Positions 27,500 through 36,483 are shown, numbered from the stretch's first letter. The stretch is DNA of 64,000 bases from Candidatus Zixiibacteriota bacterium (GCA_019038695.1 JAHOYZ010000010.1:124001-188000); one strand, 5' to 3'. The notes: a model not told the origin generated them from the letters alone. Translations and numbers: made by a program.

Positions 27500-28084
27500 A
27501 TGCTCAGACTGTTTATCGCCCTACCTCTTACCTCGACAGTCAAACAGAAGCTTGAACAGGTATCATCCGAGTTGAGGAAGCATGGCGGCAAAGTCAAATG
27601 GGTGGATCCGAAAAACATACATGTCACTCTCCGGTTTCTGGGCGATACGGAAGAACGAATAGTCGACGCCATTGGCACCTCTTTGAACACCATCGCACGT
27701 AATCATAATACTATCGAGTCGACTATTGACCGTTTGGGCGGTTTTCCAAATCTACAAAAACCACGTGTGGTCTGGGCTGGTCTGTCGGGAGAGCGAGAGA
27801 TTGAAGCGTTGACGAAACTTGCCACCGAAGTCGAGCAGGCTATGTGTGACCTTGGCTTTGAGCCGGATAACAAACGCTTCCGGCCACACCTAACTTTGGC
27901 TCGTGTAAAAGCCCCGCAGGAGCTTGAGCCACTAGTGGCCGAATTGAAAAGCTATCAATTTGATCCGACACCATTGCGATTGGATCGTCTTGTTTTGTTC
28001 AAATCAACGCTGACACCCCAGGGGCCGATTTACGAACGCCTGCATGAAGTACCGCTTGGCAAACAGGAGCAGTTTGGGGGGTGA
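27500..28084 (+). CDS. thpR: RNA 2',3'-cyclic phosphodiesterase
   Basis: A 2H-family phosphoesterase that opens 2',3'-cyclic phosphates. The two catalytic motifs are HVTLRFLGD and HLTLARVK, about 85 residues apart. Length of 194 residues is typical of ThpR/LigT. The ATG at 27500 fits the family start (LRLFIALPL) and the AGGAGG within the end of the previous gene gives it a strong ribosome site, implying translational coupling. It ends the pgsA-thpR operon and converges on a GNAT gene five bases away. Confidence 0.93.
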   Translation: MLRLFIALPLTSTVKQKLEQVSSELRKHGGKVKWVDPKNIHVTLRFLGDTEERIVDAIGTSLNTIARNHNTIESTIDRLGGFPNLQKPRVVWAGLSGEREIEALTKLATEVEQAMCDLGFEPDNKRFRPHLTLARVKAPQELEPLVAELKSYQFDPTPLRLDRLVLFKSTLTPQGPIYERLHEVPLGKQEQFGG

Positions 28085-28089
28085 AGGGC

Positions 28090-28569
28090 TTATAGCCTCT
28101 TCTCAAACTCGATTTCGTCGCGAAGGGGGATGTTGTGATTTCCGATCTCCGCGATACTCGGTTTGATCTTGCGTGATTCGTTGATTGCGCCCACATGCAC
28201 CGCCGCCCACACAAACCCGCGTCGCTGATAGAACCGAATAGCATCAAGATTGTCATTGGTCGTAATCAACCATAACCGCTTGCATTCGCGTTCTCGGGCA
28301 ATCTCAATCACTTTCTCAGTCAAGGCGGAACCAATGCCACTGAATTTCTCGAAAGCATCGAGTGTGACCAATTCACACTGGCCTCCTATAATCTCATATG
28401 TCGTAAGTCCAACACGTTGGCCGTTGTTGTCGATGGCATAGAAACCGTCGATCTGGGCGGCGTACACTTTGCGACCGCGACTAACAATGAAATCCGCTCC
28501 CCAACCACGGACGATTTCCAATACCCAAGCCCTGTCGCTGTCGGTTATAGCATGTATTGTGAAACTCAT
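28090..28569 (-). CDS. GNAT N-acetyltransferase
   Basis: A 159-residue acetyl-CoA-dependent acetyltransferase. The core motif is LDAFEKFSGIGSALTEKVIEIARE, with the end LWLITTNDNLDAIRFYQRRGF typical of motif B. The substrate is unknown. ATG start. It faces thpR tail to tail with a five-base gap and no visible terminator, so transcripts probably overlap. Confidence 0.85.
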   Translation of the reverse strand: MSFTIHAITDSDRAWVLEIVRGWGADFIVSRGRKVYAAQIDGFYAIDNNGQRVGLTTYEIIGGQCELVTLDAFEKFSGIGSALTEKVIEIARERECKRLWLITTNDNLDAIRFYQRRGFVWAAVHVGAINESRKIKPSIAEIGNHNIPLRDEIEFEKRL

Positions 28570-28638
28570 TAACGAACCTCTCTATCTGACATCTTGTGTT
28601 TCTGAAGATTATGACACCTGAGGCGATTGCGCAAGAAA

Positions 28639-28670
28639 GTGTCGTCCTTCGACTCCGCTCAGGACGACAC
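28639..28670. repeat. GAGCGGAGTCGA-family hairpin repeat
   Basis: Perfect 10-bp arms GTGTCGTCCT and AGGACGACAC surround TCGACTCCGCTC. It belongs to the family at 7754-7811, 8652-8679 and 33111-33184. It lies between a GNAT gene and the LysE transporter. Confidence 0.75.
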
Positions 28671-28688
28671 GAATTGGTGTGGTACCGT

Positions 28689-29327
28689 TTAGAGCGTGCC
28701 TCGAACCCCGTCAATGATGAAAGTTACGCCCAGCCAGAGCAGGAAAGCAGCGCATATCAGGATGAGAACTTTGAGTCCGGTGCCGACCATCAGGCTCTTG
28801 CCTTTCCACACAAGAATTGAAACCACCGTGTACCATACGAAGTCAGACATGATGTGTCCGAAGTAAAACACGACCGGTCCAGCGATGCCGAACTTCAACG
28901 ATTTGGTAACGAACGCCAAACCTGTCGTTGCCCACCAGACAAACCAGAACGGATTTGAAAGAGTAGCTGTGATTCCTTTGGCGGCCAGACGGTGATGCGC
29001 GGTTGGGTTGGTTGTATCGGCGTCGTAGGATATGTTGCCCCTGAGAATATCCCAGGCCATTTTGGCTCCCATCCACAGCAATGCTGTGCCGCCGACCACA
29101 CCGATTATCTTAGGCACAATAGAATTGTCGGTAACTGCGACCAGACCGATGGCCAACACCAGCACGACACCGATTTCAGCTATAGAATGTCCGATTGAGA
29201 TTATCACTCCGGTCATCCAGCCGCTACGGGGTGTTTCGGCGATGCCGACGGCCAATAGCGGACCGGGCATCATGGCACCAGAGAATCCTACGCCGAATGA
29301 GAGTAAGAATAGCGAGATCAGTTCCAT
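28689..29327 (-). CDS. LysE-family exporter
   Basis: A 212-residue inner-membrane protein with about six hydrophobic segments. The N-terminal segment FLLSFGVGFSGAMMPGPLLAVG is characteristic of LysE/RhtB amino-acid exporters, followed by GWMTGVIISIGHSIAE and TLSNPFWFVWWATTG. The exported compound cannot be predicted. ATG start. It is oriented with the downstream GNAT gene but separated from it by a hairpin repeat. Confidence 0.88.
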   Translation of the reverse strand: MELISLFLLSFGVGFSGAMMPGPLLAVGIAETPRSGWMTGVIISIGHSIAEIGVVLVLAIGLVAVTDNSIVPKIIGVVGGTALLWMGAKMAWDILRGNISYDADTTNPTAHHRLAAKGITATLSNPFWFVWWATTGLAFVTKSLKFGIAGPVVFYFGHIMSDFVWYTVVSILVWKGKSLMVGTGLKVLILICAAFLLWLGVTFIIDGVRGTL

Positions 29328-29393
29328 AAAATATGTAACACCATAATACGGTGTCGGGTTTCTCGTTTGTTAGTCCGTGACGGTGGACCAGAC

Positions 29394-30167
29394 TCAATCA
29401 GAATACTGAACCACAGATCTACTTTTCATACCCACTAGCAGCCATGACTGGCGGTCATCATCGTGGACCGGGTAGTCTCTTGTTTCAATAGTAAACCCGG
29501 CCTCTTCGATCAACCGCAACCAGGTCTCCAGAGGAAACAATCCAGTGGTATGGCGATCAAGTTCTATCCGGGTTTCGTCTCCCTGGCGAATGATATAGGA
29601 CATGATCGTTTCCGTAGTGGTGTCGGTCGGATCGGGATCAAACATGTACTCCACATGGGTAAGCTGGGAGAGACCGTCGCTAAATGTCGAATGATAAATG
29701 GCACCATCGACGTAGTTCTCTCGCACATGATCCGGCGATGTCACAAAAACACCCCCCGGCCGCAGGTGCGCCGCGGCGGTGACAAAGGTGGCTTTGAGGT
29801 CTTCTTCTGTCTGGAGATAAGAGATAGCATCATGAATAATGACCGCATCGAATTTCACACCCAGCCTGACACTACGCATATCGCCGACGTGATGCTGTAC
29901 GGTCGGGTTGAGTCGTCGCGAATGCTCAAGCATGCCCTCCGAAAGATCGACTGCTACGGCATCGAAATACGGTGTCAGGTGCGACATGTTGTTGCCGCCG
30001 CCAACGCCGAGTTCCAGCAGGCATTGTCGCTCGCCCCCGAGTTTTTCCTGAAGAACCTCGCGCCAGCGTCGCGCTTCTTTGGCATAGTCCTCCGGCTGGC
30101 TGACCAGCGGCCACAGGTGGGCGAGATCACCATAGAGACGGTTACTGGGGATGTCATTGAAGTTCAT
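29394..30167 (-). CDS. SAM-dependent methyltransferase, class I
   Basis: A 257-residue cytoplasmic methyltransferase. Motif I is CLLELGVGGGNNMSHL, motif II AVAVDLSEGMLEHS, motif III HHVGDMRSV and motif IV FDAVIIHDAISYLQTEED, all in family order. The substrate is unknown. The ATG at 30167 was chosen because AGGA precedes it; the frame continues nine codons upstream. Its product resembles small-molecule methyltransferases more than the methyltransferase at 13955-14632. Confidence 0.85.
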   Translation of the reverse strand: MNFNDIPSNRLYGDLAHLWPLVSQPEDYAKEARRWREVLQEKLGGERQCLLELGVGGGNNMSHLTPYFDAVAVDLSEGMLEHSRRLNPTVQHHVGDMRSVRLGVKFDAVIIHDAISYLQTEEDLKATFVTAAAHLRPGGVFVTSPDHVRENYVDGAIYHSTFSDGLSQLTHVEYMFDPDPTDTTTETIMSYIIRQGDETRIELDRHTTGLFPLETWLRLIEEAGFTIETRDYPVHDDDRQSWLLVGMKSRSVVQYSD

Positions 30168-30294
30168 AGAGCATCCTAGAACGTTGTTTGACAATTACAA
30201 AACGTATTTCGGCAGGAGTGCGGGGCTTTTGCCCTACAAGATGTCAGGACCGCAAGGGGTCCTTACCTACTCCCTGGGGTGACAGGCGCCAAAC

Positions 30295-31077
30295 TTACTC
30301 GCCGGTGAACTCGGCTTTGCGTTTTTCGAGGAACGCACCGCAGCCTTCGTTCTTGTCCCTGGTGCTACAACTCTTGCCAAAAGTATCGCGCTCAAGATCG
30401 CAACCAGCCGCCAACGTCAGGTCCAGCCCCTTGCCAATACACTCCTTGGAAAACTGAACTGCCAATGTGCCTTTCGAACAAATCAAGTTGGCCATCTCCA
30501 GCGCCTTATCCATTAACTCTTCCATTGGATAGACTTCATCGACATATCCAATCCGGTATGCTTCCTGGGCGTTGATCATCGCCCCGGTGAGAATCAGCTG
30601 CATTGCTTTGCCGCGTCCCACCAGTCTTGACAGACGCTGTGTTCCGCCAAAGCCGGGGATAATTCCCAGATTGACTTCCGGTTGTCCGAGCTTCGCCTTT
30701 TCTGATGCCAAACGAATATCACACGCCAGCGCCAGTTCGCTTCCACCACCGAGAGCGAAACCGTTGATTGCGGCAATCACCGGTTTGGGAAAATCGGAAA
30801 TAGCCTGCATCATCTTGAGGCCATCGGCAGAGTATGCAATTCCGGCATCGGTGTCGAGTTTGGCAATCTCCGTGATGTCGGCCCCGGCAACAAACGCTTT
30901 ACCAGCGCCGGTGATAATCACACAGCCGAAACTGTTATCGTCATGGCGTTCCTGAAACAGACTCAGCAGTTCGGAAACAGTTTCACAATTGAGAGCATTC
31001 ATGGCTTTTTCGCGGTTGATGGTTACCACCAGCACTTTGCCCTTCTGCTCAACTTCCAGATTCTTGTAATCACTCAT
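30295..31077 (-). CDS. Enoyl-CoA hydratase (crotonase family)
   Basis: Adds water to trans-2-enoyl-CoA in fatty-acid or related acyl-CoA breakdown. The 260-residue protein has the oxyanion-hole segments GAGKAFVAGADI and NGFALGGGSELALACDIRLA and the two catalytic glutamates in GGGSELA and QPEVNLGIIPGFGGTQRL. ATG at 31077 chosen; the longer frame adds MI. No hydroxyacyl-CoA dehydrogenase gene is adjacent, but an acyl-CoA dehydrogenase, the preceding step, lies 700 bases away on the other strand. Confidence 0.93.
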   Translation of the reverse strand: MSDYKNLEVEQKGKVLVVTINREKAMNALNCETVSELLSLFQERHDDNSFGCVIITGAGKAFVAGADITEIAKLDTDAGIAYSADGLKMMQAISDFPKPVIAAINGFALGGGSELALACDIRLASEKAKLGQPEVNLGIIPGFGGTQRLSRLVGRGKAMQLILTGAMINAQEAYRIGYVDEVYPMEELMDKALEMANLICSKGTLAVQFSKECIGKGLDLTLAAGCDLERDTFGKSCSTRDKNEGCGAFLEKRKAEFTGE

Positions 31078-31145
31078 GATCAATTCCCCAGTCTATGTAC
31101 TCGAATTTATTTTGCATATTATAAAAACGGCGGTGGCCCTGCCAC

Positions 31146-31622
31146 TCATTTGGCCATCCTTACCATTCTCAATCCCGGCAGGCCGGGCATAGTGCCGACC
31201 AGCTCAAATCCTGCCGAAAGGTAACACCCCAGCGCCTCGGCATTGTCAGTCAACAGGTGCAATACAACTTTTGCTACTCCAGGGCGTTGCGCTGCACGAT
31301 CAAATAGAAGATTCAGCATCTTGGTGCCGAACCCCCGTTCTCGTCGAAATGGATCCACCAGCAGGTGTGTGATTTCGATCTCCCGCTCCAGTCGGCGTTC
31401 CCACAGCTCGGCATAGGCTACCGGTTGGCTCTCCGAAAACAGCAGGTACGGTGTGACATCCTTACGTTGCCAGCTTTCGACGACATCCGGTGGTGGTGGG
31501 AAATCCTTGCCCCGGCACAGATTGTAGAGTGTTTCTTCGCATTCGATCCACGACCGCACATCGCGCGCGTACTCTGTTGTATAGGGAACGATGTCGGCCT
31601 TCACTTGTGACAAATCACTCAA
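31146..31622 (-). CDS. GNAT N-acetyltransferase
   Basis: A 158-residue acetyltransferase-like protein. The acetyl-CoA loop is ITHLLVDPFRRERGFGTKMLN, with LTDNAEALGCYLSAGFELVG after it. It lies 69 bases upstream of the enoyl-CoA hydratase gene on the same strand. Substrate unknown. The frame starts with TTG or ATG-like options near 31622 and the N terminus is uncertain by a few residues. Confidence 0.82.
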   Translation of the reverse strand: MSDLSQVKADIVPYTTEYARDVRSWIECEETLYNLCRGKDFPPPPDVVESWQRKDVTPYLLFSESQPVAYAELWERRLEREIEITHLLVDPFRRERGFGTKMLNLLFDRAAQRPGVAKVVLHLLTDNAEALGCYLSAGFELVGTMPGLPGLRMVRMAK

Positions 31623-31770
31623 ATCGTCAACCTCTCTCTATGCAGGTTGTGAAGTATACAAAATCCGCTCAGTCTGCACAAGTAGACTGCGACCGACCGA
31701 TTGACTCACTAGCTCAGATACCCTATATACTGGCACATATGATAGAGCACGAAATGGAGATTGGCTGCAA

Positions 31771-32972
31771 ATGATAGATTACACACTCACTGAGAATCAT
31801 CGGATGGTTCGCGACATGGCTCGCGAAGTGGCCACGAAGGTCATTGCCCCGACCATTACAGAGTTTGATCGGGCGCAAAAGATGAATCCCGAATTGCACT
31901 GGCTTTGGCCAAGGCTAACCTGCTTGGATTCTGTATTCCCGAGCAATATGGCGGGTTAGGAACCGATTATATATCGTTGGGTCTGGCCTCCGAGGAACTG
32001 GAATATGGCGACACTGCCGCCCGGGTGATACTCTCGGTACACATCGGTTTGTATTCGCTACCGATCCTGACCTGGGCCAACGAAGATCAGAAACAGAAGT
32101 ATCTGATCCCGGCGGCTAAGGGAGAGAAGGTAGGCACCTTTGGACTAACCGAACCTGCGGCGGGGTCCGATGTGGTCGGGCTTCAGAGCACAGCCATCAA
32201 AGACGGAGACGACTATATTCTCAACGGCGAGAAGATGTGGATTTCGCTGGCTGATGTGGCCGACTACTTCCTCGTCTTTGCCTGGACTGATCTGGAGAAA
32301 AAGAAAACCCGTGACCATAGCGGTATTACCGCTTTTATCGTCGAAAGGGGCTTTGAAGTCCTTACGACGGGCAGTATTCACGGCAAGCTCGGCGTTCGAG
32401 CCGGTAATACGGGTTACATTTCGTTTCAGGATGTTCGCGTTCCGAAGGAGAATCTTGTTTACAAAGAAGATCAGGGTTTCAAGATCGCTATGTTCTGTCT
32501 TGATCAGGGACGCTACACTGTCGCGGCCGGTTCGTGCGGTCTGATCAGAGCCTGCCGGGATGCATGCATCGAGTACTCGAAAGAACGTCAGACTTTCGGA
32601 CAGCCGATCGCGGATCATCAACTCGTCAAACAGATGATTGCCAATATGGAAGCTGGCTACGAATACTGCACTCATCTTTGGATGAAATCGGGGTGGATGA
32701 AAAACCAGGGGCTACGTTCTACCCGTGAGACATCGTTGGCCAAATGGATAGCATGTCGTGAAGCAGAAGCATCGGCTGCGGATGCAGTGCAGGTTTTTGG
32801 AGCGTACGGTTTCAGTGATGAATACCCGGTGGAACGATTCTATCGCAACGCTAAGGGGGCGTCGATTTACGAGGGTACGCGGGAGGTTCACACGCTGATG
32901 CAGGCTGATTATGCGCTGGGGAATCGGATTGACAAACAGCTTGAGCGTGACCTACCGATGGTGGAGCAGTGA
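31771..32972 (+). pseudogene. Acyl-CoA dehydrogenase with a -1 frameshift
   Basis: An FAD-dependent acyl-CoA dehydrogenase split across two frames. The first 41 codons from the ATG at 31771 (YTLTENHRMVRDMAREVA...) match the family N terminus. The reading then moves to another frame, which continues from ALAKANLLGFCIPEQYGGLG to the end at 32972 with all later signatures: FGLTEPAAGSD, MWISLADVADYF, GVRAGNTGYI, FGQPIADHQLVK, QVFGAYGFSDEYPVERFYRNAK and IYEGTREV. The junction is near 31890-31896, and one missing base explains it. Joined, the protein would be about 400 residues, a normal length. Either the gene is inactive, or the base was lost in sequencing. The long intact remainder favours a recent or artefactual change. 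Confidence 0.85.
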
Positions 32973-33007
32973 CGTTGTCACGTGTTTGAAGTCTTGTGGT
33001 GTGAAGG

Positions 33008-33039
33008 GATTGTCGAAACTGAAGACAGTTTCAACCTAC
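33008..33039 (+). repeat. GTCGAAACTG...CAGTTTC hairpin repeat
   Basis: GTCGAAACTG-AAGA-CAGTTTCAAC followed by CTAC. Same family as 204-235, 8808-8839 and 13566-13596. It lies just behind the acyl-CoA dehydrogenase. Confidence 0.75.
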
Positions 33040-33110
33040 TCAGCTACCAGTGGTGGAGCAGTAGAGCATCGCATCGGTAAAGCAGGGACCTGGTGTTCCG
33101 GTCTACATTA

Positions 33111-33184
33111 GTCACCCTGAGCGGAGTCGAAGGGTGACGAGACACTTCGGATTACTGTCATGCTTCGACTCCGCTCAGCATGAC
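33111..33184. repeat. Two head-to-head GAGCGGAGTCGA hairpin repeats
   Basis: GTCACCCT-GAGCGGAGTCGA-AGGGTGAC at 33111-33138 and GTCATGCT-TCGACTCCGCTC-AGCATGAC at 33157-33184 are inverted relative to each other. Each has perfect 8-bp arms but the arm sequences differ, while the 12-base core is the same. Confidence 0.8.
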
Positions 33185-33238
33185 TGACTACATTGTTCTT
33201 AAGCTTGTGCGTCCGACTATCCCAGATACTGAAGAAGA

Positions 33239-33266
33239 AAAAGCCCGCCAATCCCGGCGGGCTTTT
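33239..33266. terminator. Bidirectional terminator
   Basis: AAAAGCCCGCC and GGCGGGCTTTT form a perfect stem with a short loop and have A/T runs on both sides. It lies between the convergent acyl-CoA dehydrogenase and caspase-like genes and can serve both. Confidence 0.85.
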
Positions 33267-33290
33267 CTATTCAGCAAGTTGGGGCAGGAG

Positions 33291-34181
33291 CTACATGTCC
33301 ATGCCACCATCATAATCATCGGAATGTTTAGGATCGACTCTCAGACGATACTGAGCCGCCCAGGCTTTCATTCCATCTTCGGCATAAGGGGCAGCCTCTT
33401 CGGCAAAAATCAAGCTCTGGTCTTCGACACCATTGAGCCAGTACCAAGTCCAGGCACCCTGCTGAAGATCGGGGGCATCGTATGAGTTTTTGCGGTTTGA
33501 AGCCGTGGCCATGAACGTACCGGCCTCGACGTCATCGTGGAAACCACCGATAACGCAAGCATCAATCGTGACCAACTTCTTTGTGCAGTTAGCGGCATTG
33601 AAATATGACATTACATAGCCGTGCGTTACGTAGTACAGATCGCTCGAAATAAGAGCGGAACCGGCTGACGACTTCCCACCGTGACCGCTGTAGCAGAATG
33701 CGATTTCATCGCCCGGATCAGCGTTGTCAATCAGCCACTGCAAACCGGCGGTAATGTTATCACCCGTGCACTGCAGATCAAGATCCATCCGAACAGAGAA
33801 ACCTTCACCTTGTAGCCAGGATTTCATTGCCCGGGCATCATCATCACAGTAGTTCAGATCGTAGGCTGTTCCCTCGTAGTTGGAAATGCCGACGACATAG
33901 GCATACTTGTGAGCAGGGCTCGGATTCGGATCTATATATTCCTCGGGTTCCGGTGGTGGTTTCGGCGGCTTCTTCTGAGCCATGGCTGAGTAGTCCAAAG
34001 GTGCTTTTAGCGTGGCTGCTTCGATCTCCGCAGCCGGTCTGGTATCTACAAACTGCGGACGTTCAACCAGAACGTAGGCCGCATGGTCGATACCAGCTGA
34101 TTGGGTGGGCGGGGTCTGGTCACAGCCATAGACAAGCAGCAATGCTGCGATGGCCATTACCAAGGTTAGCAGTCGCTTCAT
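33291..34181 (-). CDS. Caspase-like (peptidase C14) lipoprotein
   Basis: A 296-residue exported cysteine protease homologue of the caspase/metacaspase fold. Residues 1-20 form a lipoprotein signal (MKRLLTLVMAIAALLLVYGC) with lipobox Cys20, so it is anchored to a membrane outside the cytoplasm. A proline-rich linker (about 65-88) follows. The catalytic domain starts at YAYVVGISNYEG; the dyad is His167 in CYSGHGG and Cys209 in TIDACVIGGF. ATG at 34181 chosen because AGGAGG lies just upstream. A terminator separates it from the anti-sigma gene upstream, so it likely has its own promoter, although the ECF sigma factor two genes upstream might drive it. Target and role are unknown. Domain call is firm. 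Confidence 0.85.
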   Translation of the reverse strand: MKRLLTLVMAIAALLLVYGCDQTPPTQSAGIDHAAYVLVERPQFVDTRPAAEIEAATLKAPLDYSAMAQKKPPKPPPEPEEYIDPNPSPAHKYAYVVGISNYEGTAYDLNYCDDDARAMKSWLQGEGFSVRMDLDLQCTGDNITAGLQWLIDNADPGDEIAFCYSGHGGKSSAGSALISSDLYYVTHGYVMSYFNAANCTKKLVTIDACVIGGFHDDVEAGTFMATASNRKNSYDAPDLQQGAWTWYWLNGVEDQSLIFAEEAAPYAEDGMKAWAAQYRLRVDPKHSDDYDGGMDM

Positions 34182-34302
34182 GAGATCCTCCTCAATCACC
34201 GTAGGGTTGACGGTTAGTGATTCTGCAAGGTACCTTTTAAGATAGCAATATGGAGCTATTTGGCAATAAAAAACTTAGCTACACAACGACCAGTGCGAAA
34301 GA

Positions 34303-34333
34303 AAAAACCCGAATGGCCTGGGCCATCCGGGTT
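34303..34333 (-). terminator. Terminator of the sigma/anti-sigma operon
   Basis: AACCCGAATGGCC and GGCCATCCGGGTT form a 13-bp near-perfect stem with a two-base loop. On the minus strand it is followed by a T run. It lies 30 bases beyond the anti-sigma stop codon. Confidence 0.85.
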
Positions 34334-34362
34334 ATCTTATCCGTGTTATACTTCTCTACGGA

Positions 34363-35775
34363 TTACTTCAACAGGGTCATTTTCTTCGACTGGGTGACAT
34401 CACCAACAGTCAGGCGATAGAAATACATCCCCGAGGCAACGCGAGAGCCGGAAGTGGAAGTCGCATTCCATTCAACAGAATGAGTTCCAGCACTGACGAC
34501 ATCATCAACGAGCGTTTTGACCAACTGACCATTAACGTTGTAAATGTCCAGCGTCACATGGTCGGAAGTTGGGACAGTGTAGTCAATCGTTGTGGTGGGA
34601 TTAAATGGATTCGGGTAATTCTGCGAGAGTTCAAATCCATCCGGGAGGGTTTCATCAGCTTCCTGCTTGGCGGCACCGTCATCGCCGTCCTGATTGCAGA
34701 TGATCATCTTCTTGACAATGAGATCCGCTTCGCCTTCACCCAGATCACCGATGCCACCGACAATCATGTTTAGGCCGAGTTCTTCCAGCCTAGCTGCCGT
34801 GGCGGGATCGCTGAGGTCCAAGACTTCAACCGTTCCATCCGGAAGAGTGATATGGGCAATCATGTTGCCGTCTTCATCAGCGGTAATCTCAAGCTGTGTC
34901 TCCATCACAACACCGCTGTCGCCGCATCCGCCAACACCCTCTCCGACGAACATGAACGCGCCGTCAAAATCATCTACATTCCCGATCTGGACATCATAAT
35001 CGATATTGCCGTCTTCATCGCTGACCCAGACGGTGTATTCACCCGTTTCGCTGGAATCGAGTTCGCTCAAACAATGTAAAACGATCTGGCTGATCATTTC
35101 GCTCTCGCAGGATTCGGCATCATCGCCATCAACGACAATAGTCCGGGCCTGCATAAACAGGGTGGTATGCTTGTCACCGAGGATTTCCGAAACATCCTCG
35201 ACAACACAATTACCTATCTCGTCAAAGGCAGCCAGCACAAGCTGGACCTCTTTATCTGTCTTCAGTTCCGAAATTTTGACTTTGCAGGTCGCTTCACAGT
35301 CACCGACATCAAAAGAGGCATCCTCGACACCAAGAGCATTAAGAAGCTTTGACAGCCGATCCGAATCGAGGGCCAGGTTCCTATCGACACCGGCAAAGGC
35401 GACCTCGTAGCCGACGGTCTGTTCGAACTGAAACGGGACCAATGTACATAGCAGCAACACTACGACGGCAACACCGAGGGAGACGCTATAGCGTGGGATT
35501 CTGAGCTTGTTTACTATCTGAGTCATGATTGAAGTTTCCTTGGTTACGGTGCGCTTGTTTAGTGCTACCCGGGACTCAACGCGGGCCATTTGCTCGGACC
35601 ACGGAATGGTCTCGGCATTGTCTGAGGCGGCGGCCGCCTGAAGCGTCTGATGCAGTTGCAACGCGGCTTTCGCCTGTCGGGCACATGCCGGGCATACCCG
35701 GAGGTGGTCCTGCAGGTTCTGATCTTCGGCGAACACCGATTCGGTTAGTCTGCGTCTGGCTTCATGACAACGCAT
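34363..35775 (-). CDS. Anti-sigma factor with C-terminal T9SS-like sorting domain
   Basis: A 470-residue membrane-spanning protein. Residues 1-40 look like a zinc-binding anti-sigma domain (His24-x3-Cys28-x2-Cys31 in HLRVCPAC). One membrane segment is at about 97-115 (VSLGVAVVVLLLCTLVPF). Residues about 120-385 are an acidic extracytoplasmic region without known domain, with three or more cysteines (CEATCKVKI, ESCESEM). Residues about 388-470 are a FlgD/Por-like sorting domain: LSQNYPNPFNPTTTIDYTVP, then GQLVKTLVDD and SGMYFYRLTVGD...KKMTLLK. Overlap of 31 bases with the sigma gene supports the anti-sigma role. A protein held in the inner membrane should not need an outer-membrane sorting tag, so the combination is odd. 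ATG start. Confidence 0.8.
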   Translation of the reverse strand: MRCHEARRRLTESVFAEDQNLQDHLRVCPACARQAKAALQLHQTLQAAAASDNAETIPWSEQMARVESRVALNKRTVTKETSIMTQIVNKLRIPRYSVSLGVAVVVLLLCTLVPFQFEQTVGYEVAFAGVDRNLALDSDRLSKLLNALGVEDASFDVGDCEATCKVKISELKTDKEVQLVLAAFDEIGNCVVEDVSEILGDKHTTLFMQARTIVVDGDDAESCESEMISQIVLHCLSELDSSETGEYTVWVSDEDGNIDYDVQIGNVDDFDGAFMFVGEGVGGCGDSGVVMETQLEITADEDGNMIAHITLPDGTVEVLDLSDPATAARLEELGLNMIVGGIGDLGEGEADLIVKKMIICNQDGDDGAAKQEADETLPDGFELSQNYPNPFNPTTTIDYTVPTSDHVTLDIYNVNGQLVKTLVDDVVSAGTHSVEWNATSTSGSRVASGMYFYRLTVGDVTQSKKMTLLK

Positions 35776-36323
35776 ATCTTGTCCTCCGTCAAGGCAGGTT
35801 TCACAGTTACGATTCGGGCGGCTCGTGATTGAAACCTGGCCAGCGTTTCTCTCATCTTCCGCCGGGCTCTCAGCAGCCTGACTTTGATCGCTCCTTCCGT
35901 CTTGCCGGTCAAAGCGGCCAACTCGTTGGCTGTCCAGCCCTCAAGTTCGAACAAGGTCACCAACGCCTGATCTTCAGTTGAGACAGCCTCGAAGGCTCGC
36001 TGAAGATTCCGTCGCGCGGCATACCCGTCCGTCGGATCAAATCCGTCGAGGGAGTCCTCGATCTCAGCTGTCATGTGGATTACGCGTTTCCACCATGGTC
36101 GCCGAATACGGTTCTTGAAAGTGTTGACTACAATCCGATAGAACCAGGGTCGGATGGCGGTCGTGTCGCGCAGAGAGTCGAAATTGGTCACGGCAGTTAC
36201 CAGGGCGTCCTGAAACAGGTCGTCGCCGTCTTCCCGATTTCCCATCAGCTTGCGACAATACGCGCGCGCTTGTTGATGCTGGGGCTCAATGAGCTTCCAG
36301 AAAAGGTTCCTTGTTCTGTCCAT
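35745..36323 (-). CDS. ECF-type RNA polymerase sigma factor
   Basis: A 192-residue sigma-70 family factor of the extracytoplasmic-function group. Region 2 includes YCRKLMGNREDGDDLFQDALV and RPWFYRIVVNTFKNRIRR; region 4 includes ALVTLFELEGWTANELAALTGKTEGAIKVRLLRARRKM. Its end overlaps the anti-sigma gene by 31 bases, so the two are translated together. It should be held inactive by that partner until an envelope signal comes. No consensus ECF promoter was identified upstream. ATG start. Confidence 0.93.
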   Translation of the reverse strand: MDRTRNLFWKLIEPQHQQARAYCRKLMGNREDGDDLFQDALVTAVTNFDSLRDTTAIRPWFYRIVVNTFKNRIRRPWWKRVIHMTAEIEDSLDGFDPTDGYAARRNLQRAFEAVSTEDQALVTLFELEGWTANELAALTGKTEGAIKVRLLRARRKMRETLARFQSRAARIVTVKPALTEDKICVVMKPDAD

Positions 36324-36483
36324 CTACTACTTAGACACACTAATAGGGGCAAAAGTTACGGGCTAACCCACAAAACCTCAAGTTCCACTTGTCCACCAGT
36401 GACCTTTGTGTTTCCTTAAAGCTGCTCCAAGAGAACCTACAGCATCGAAGTACATAGCCACGCTATCGACACGAGGATATTGT

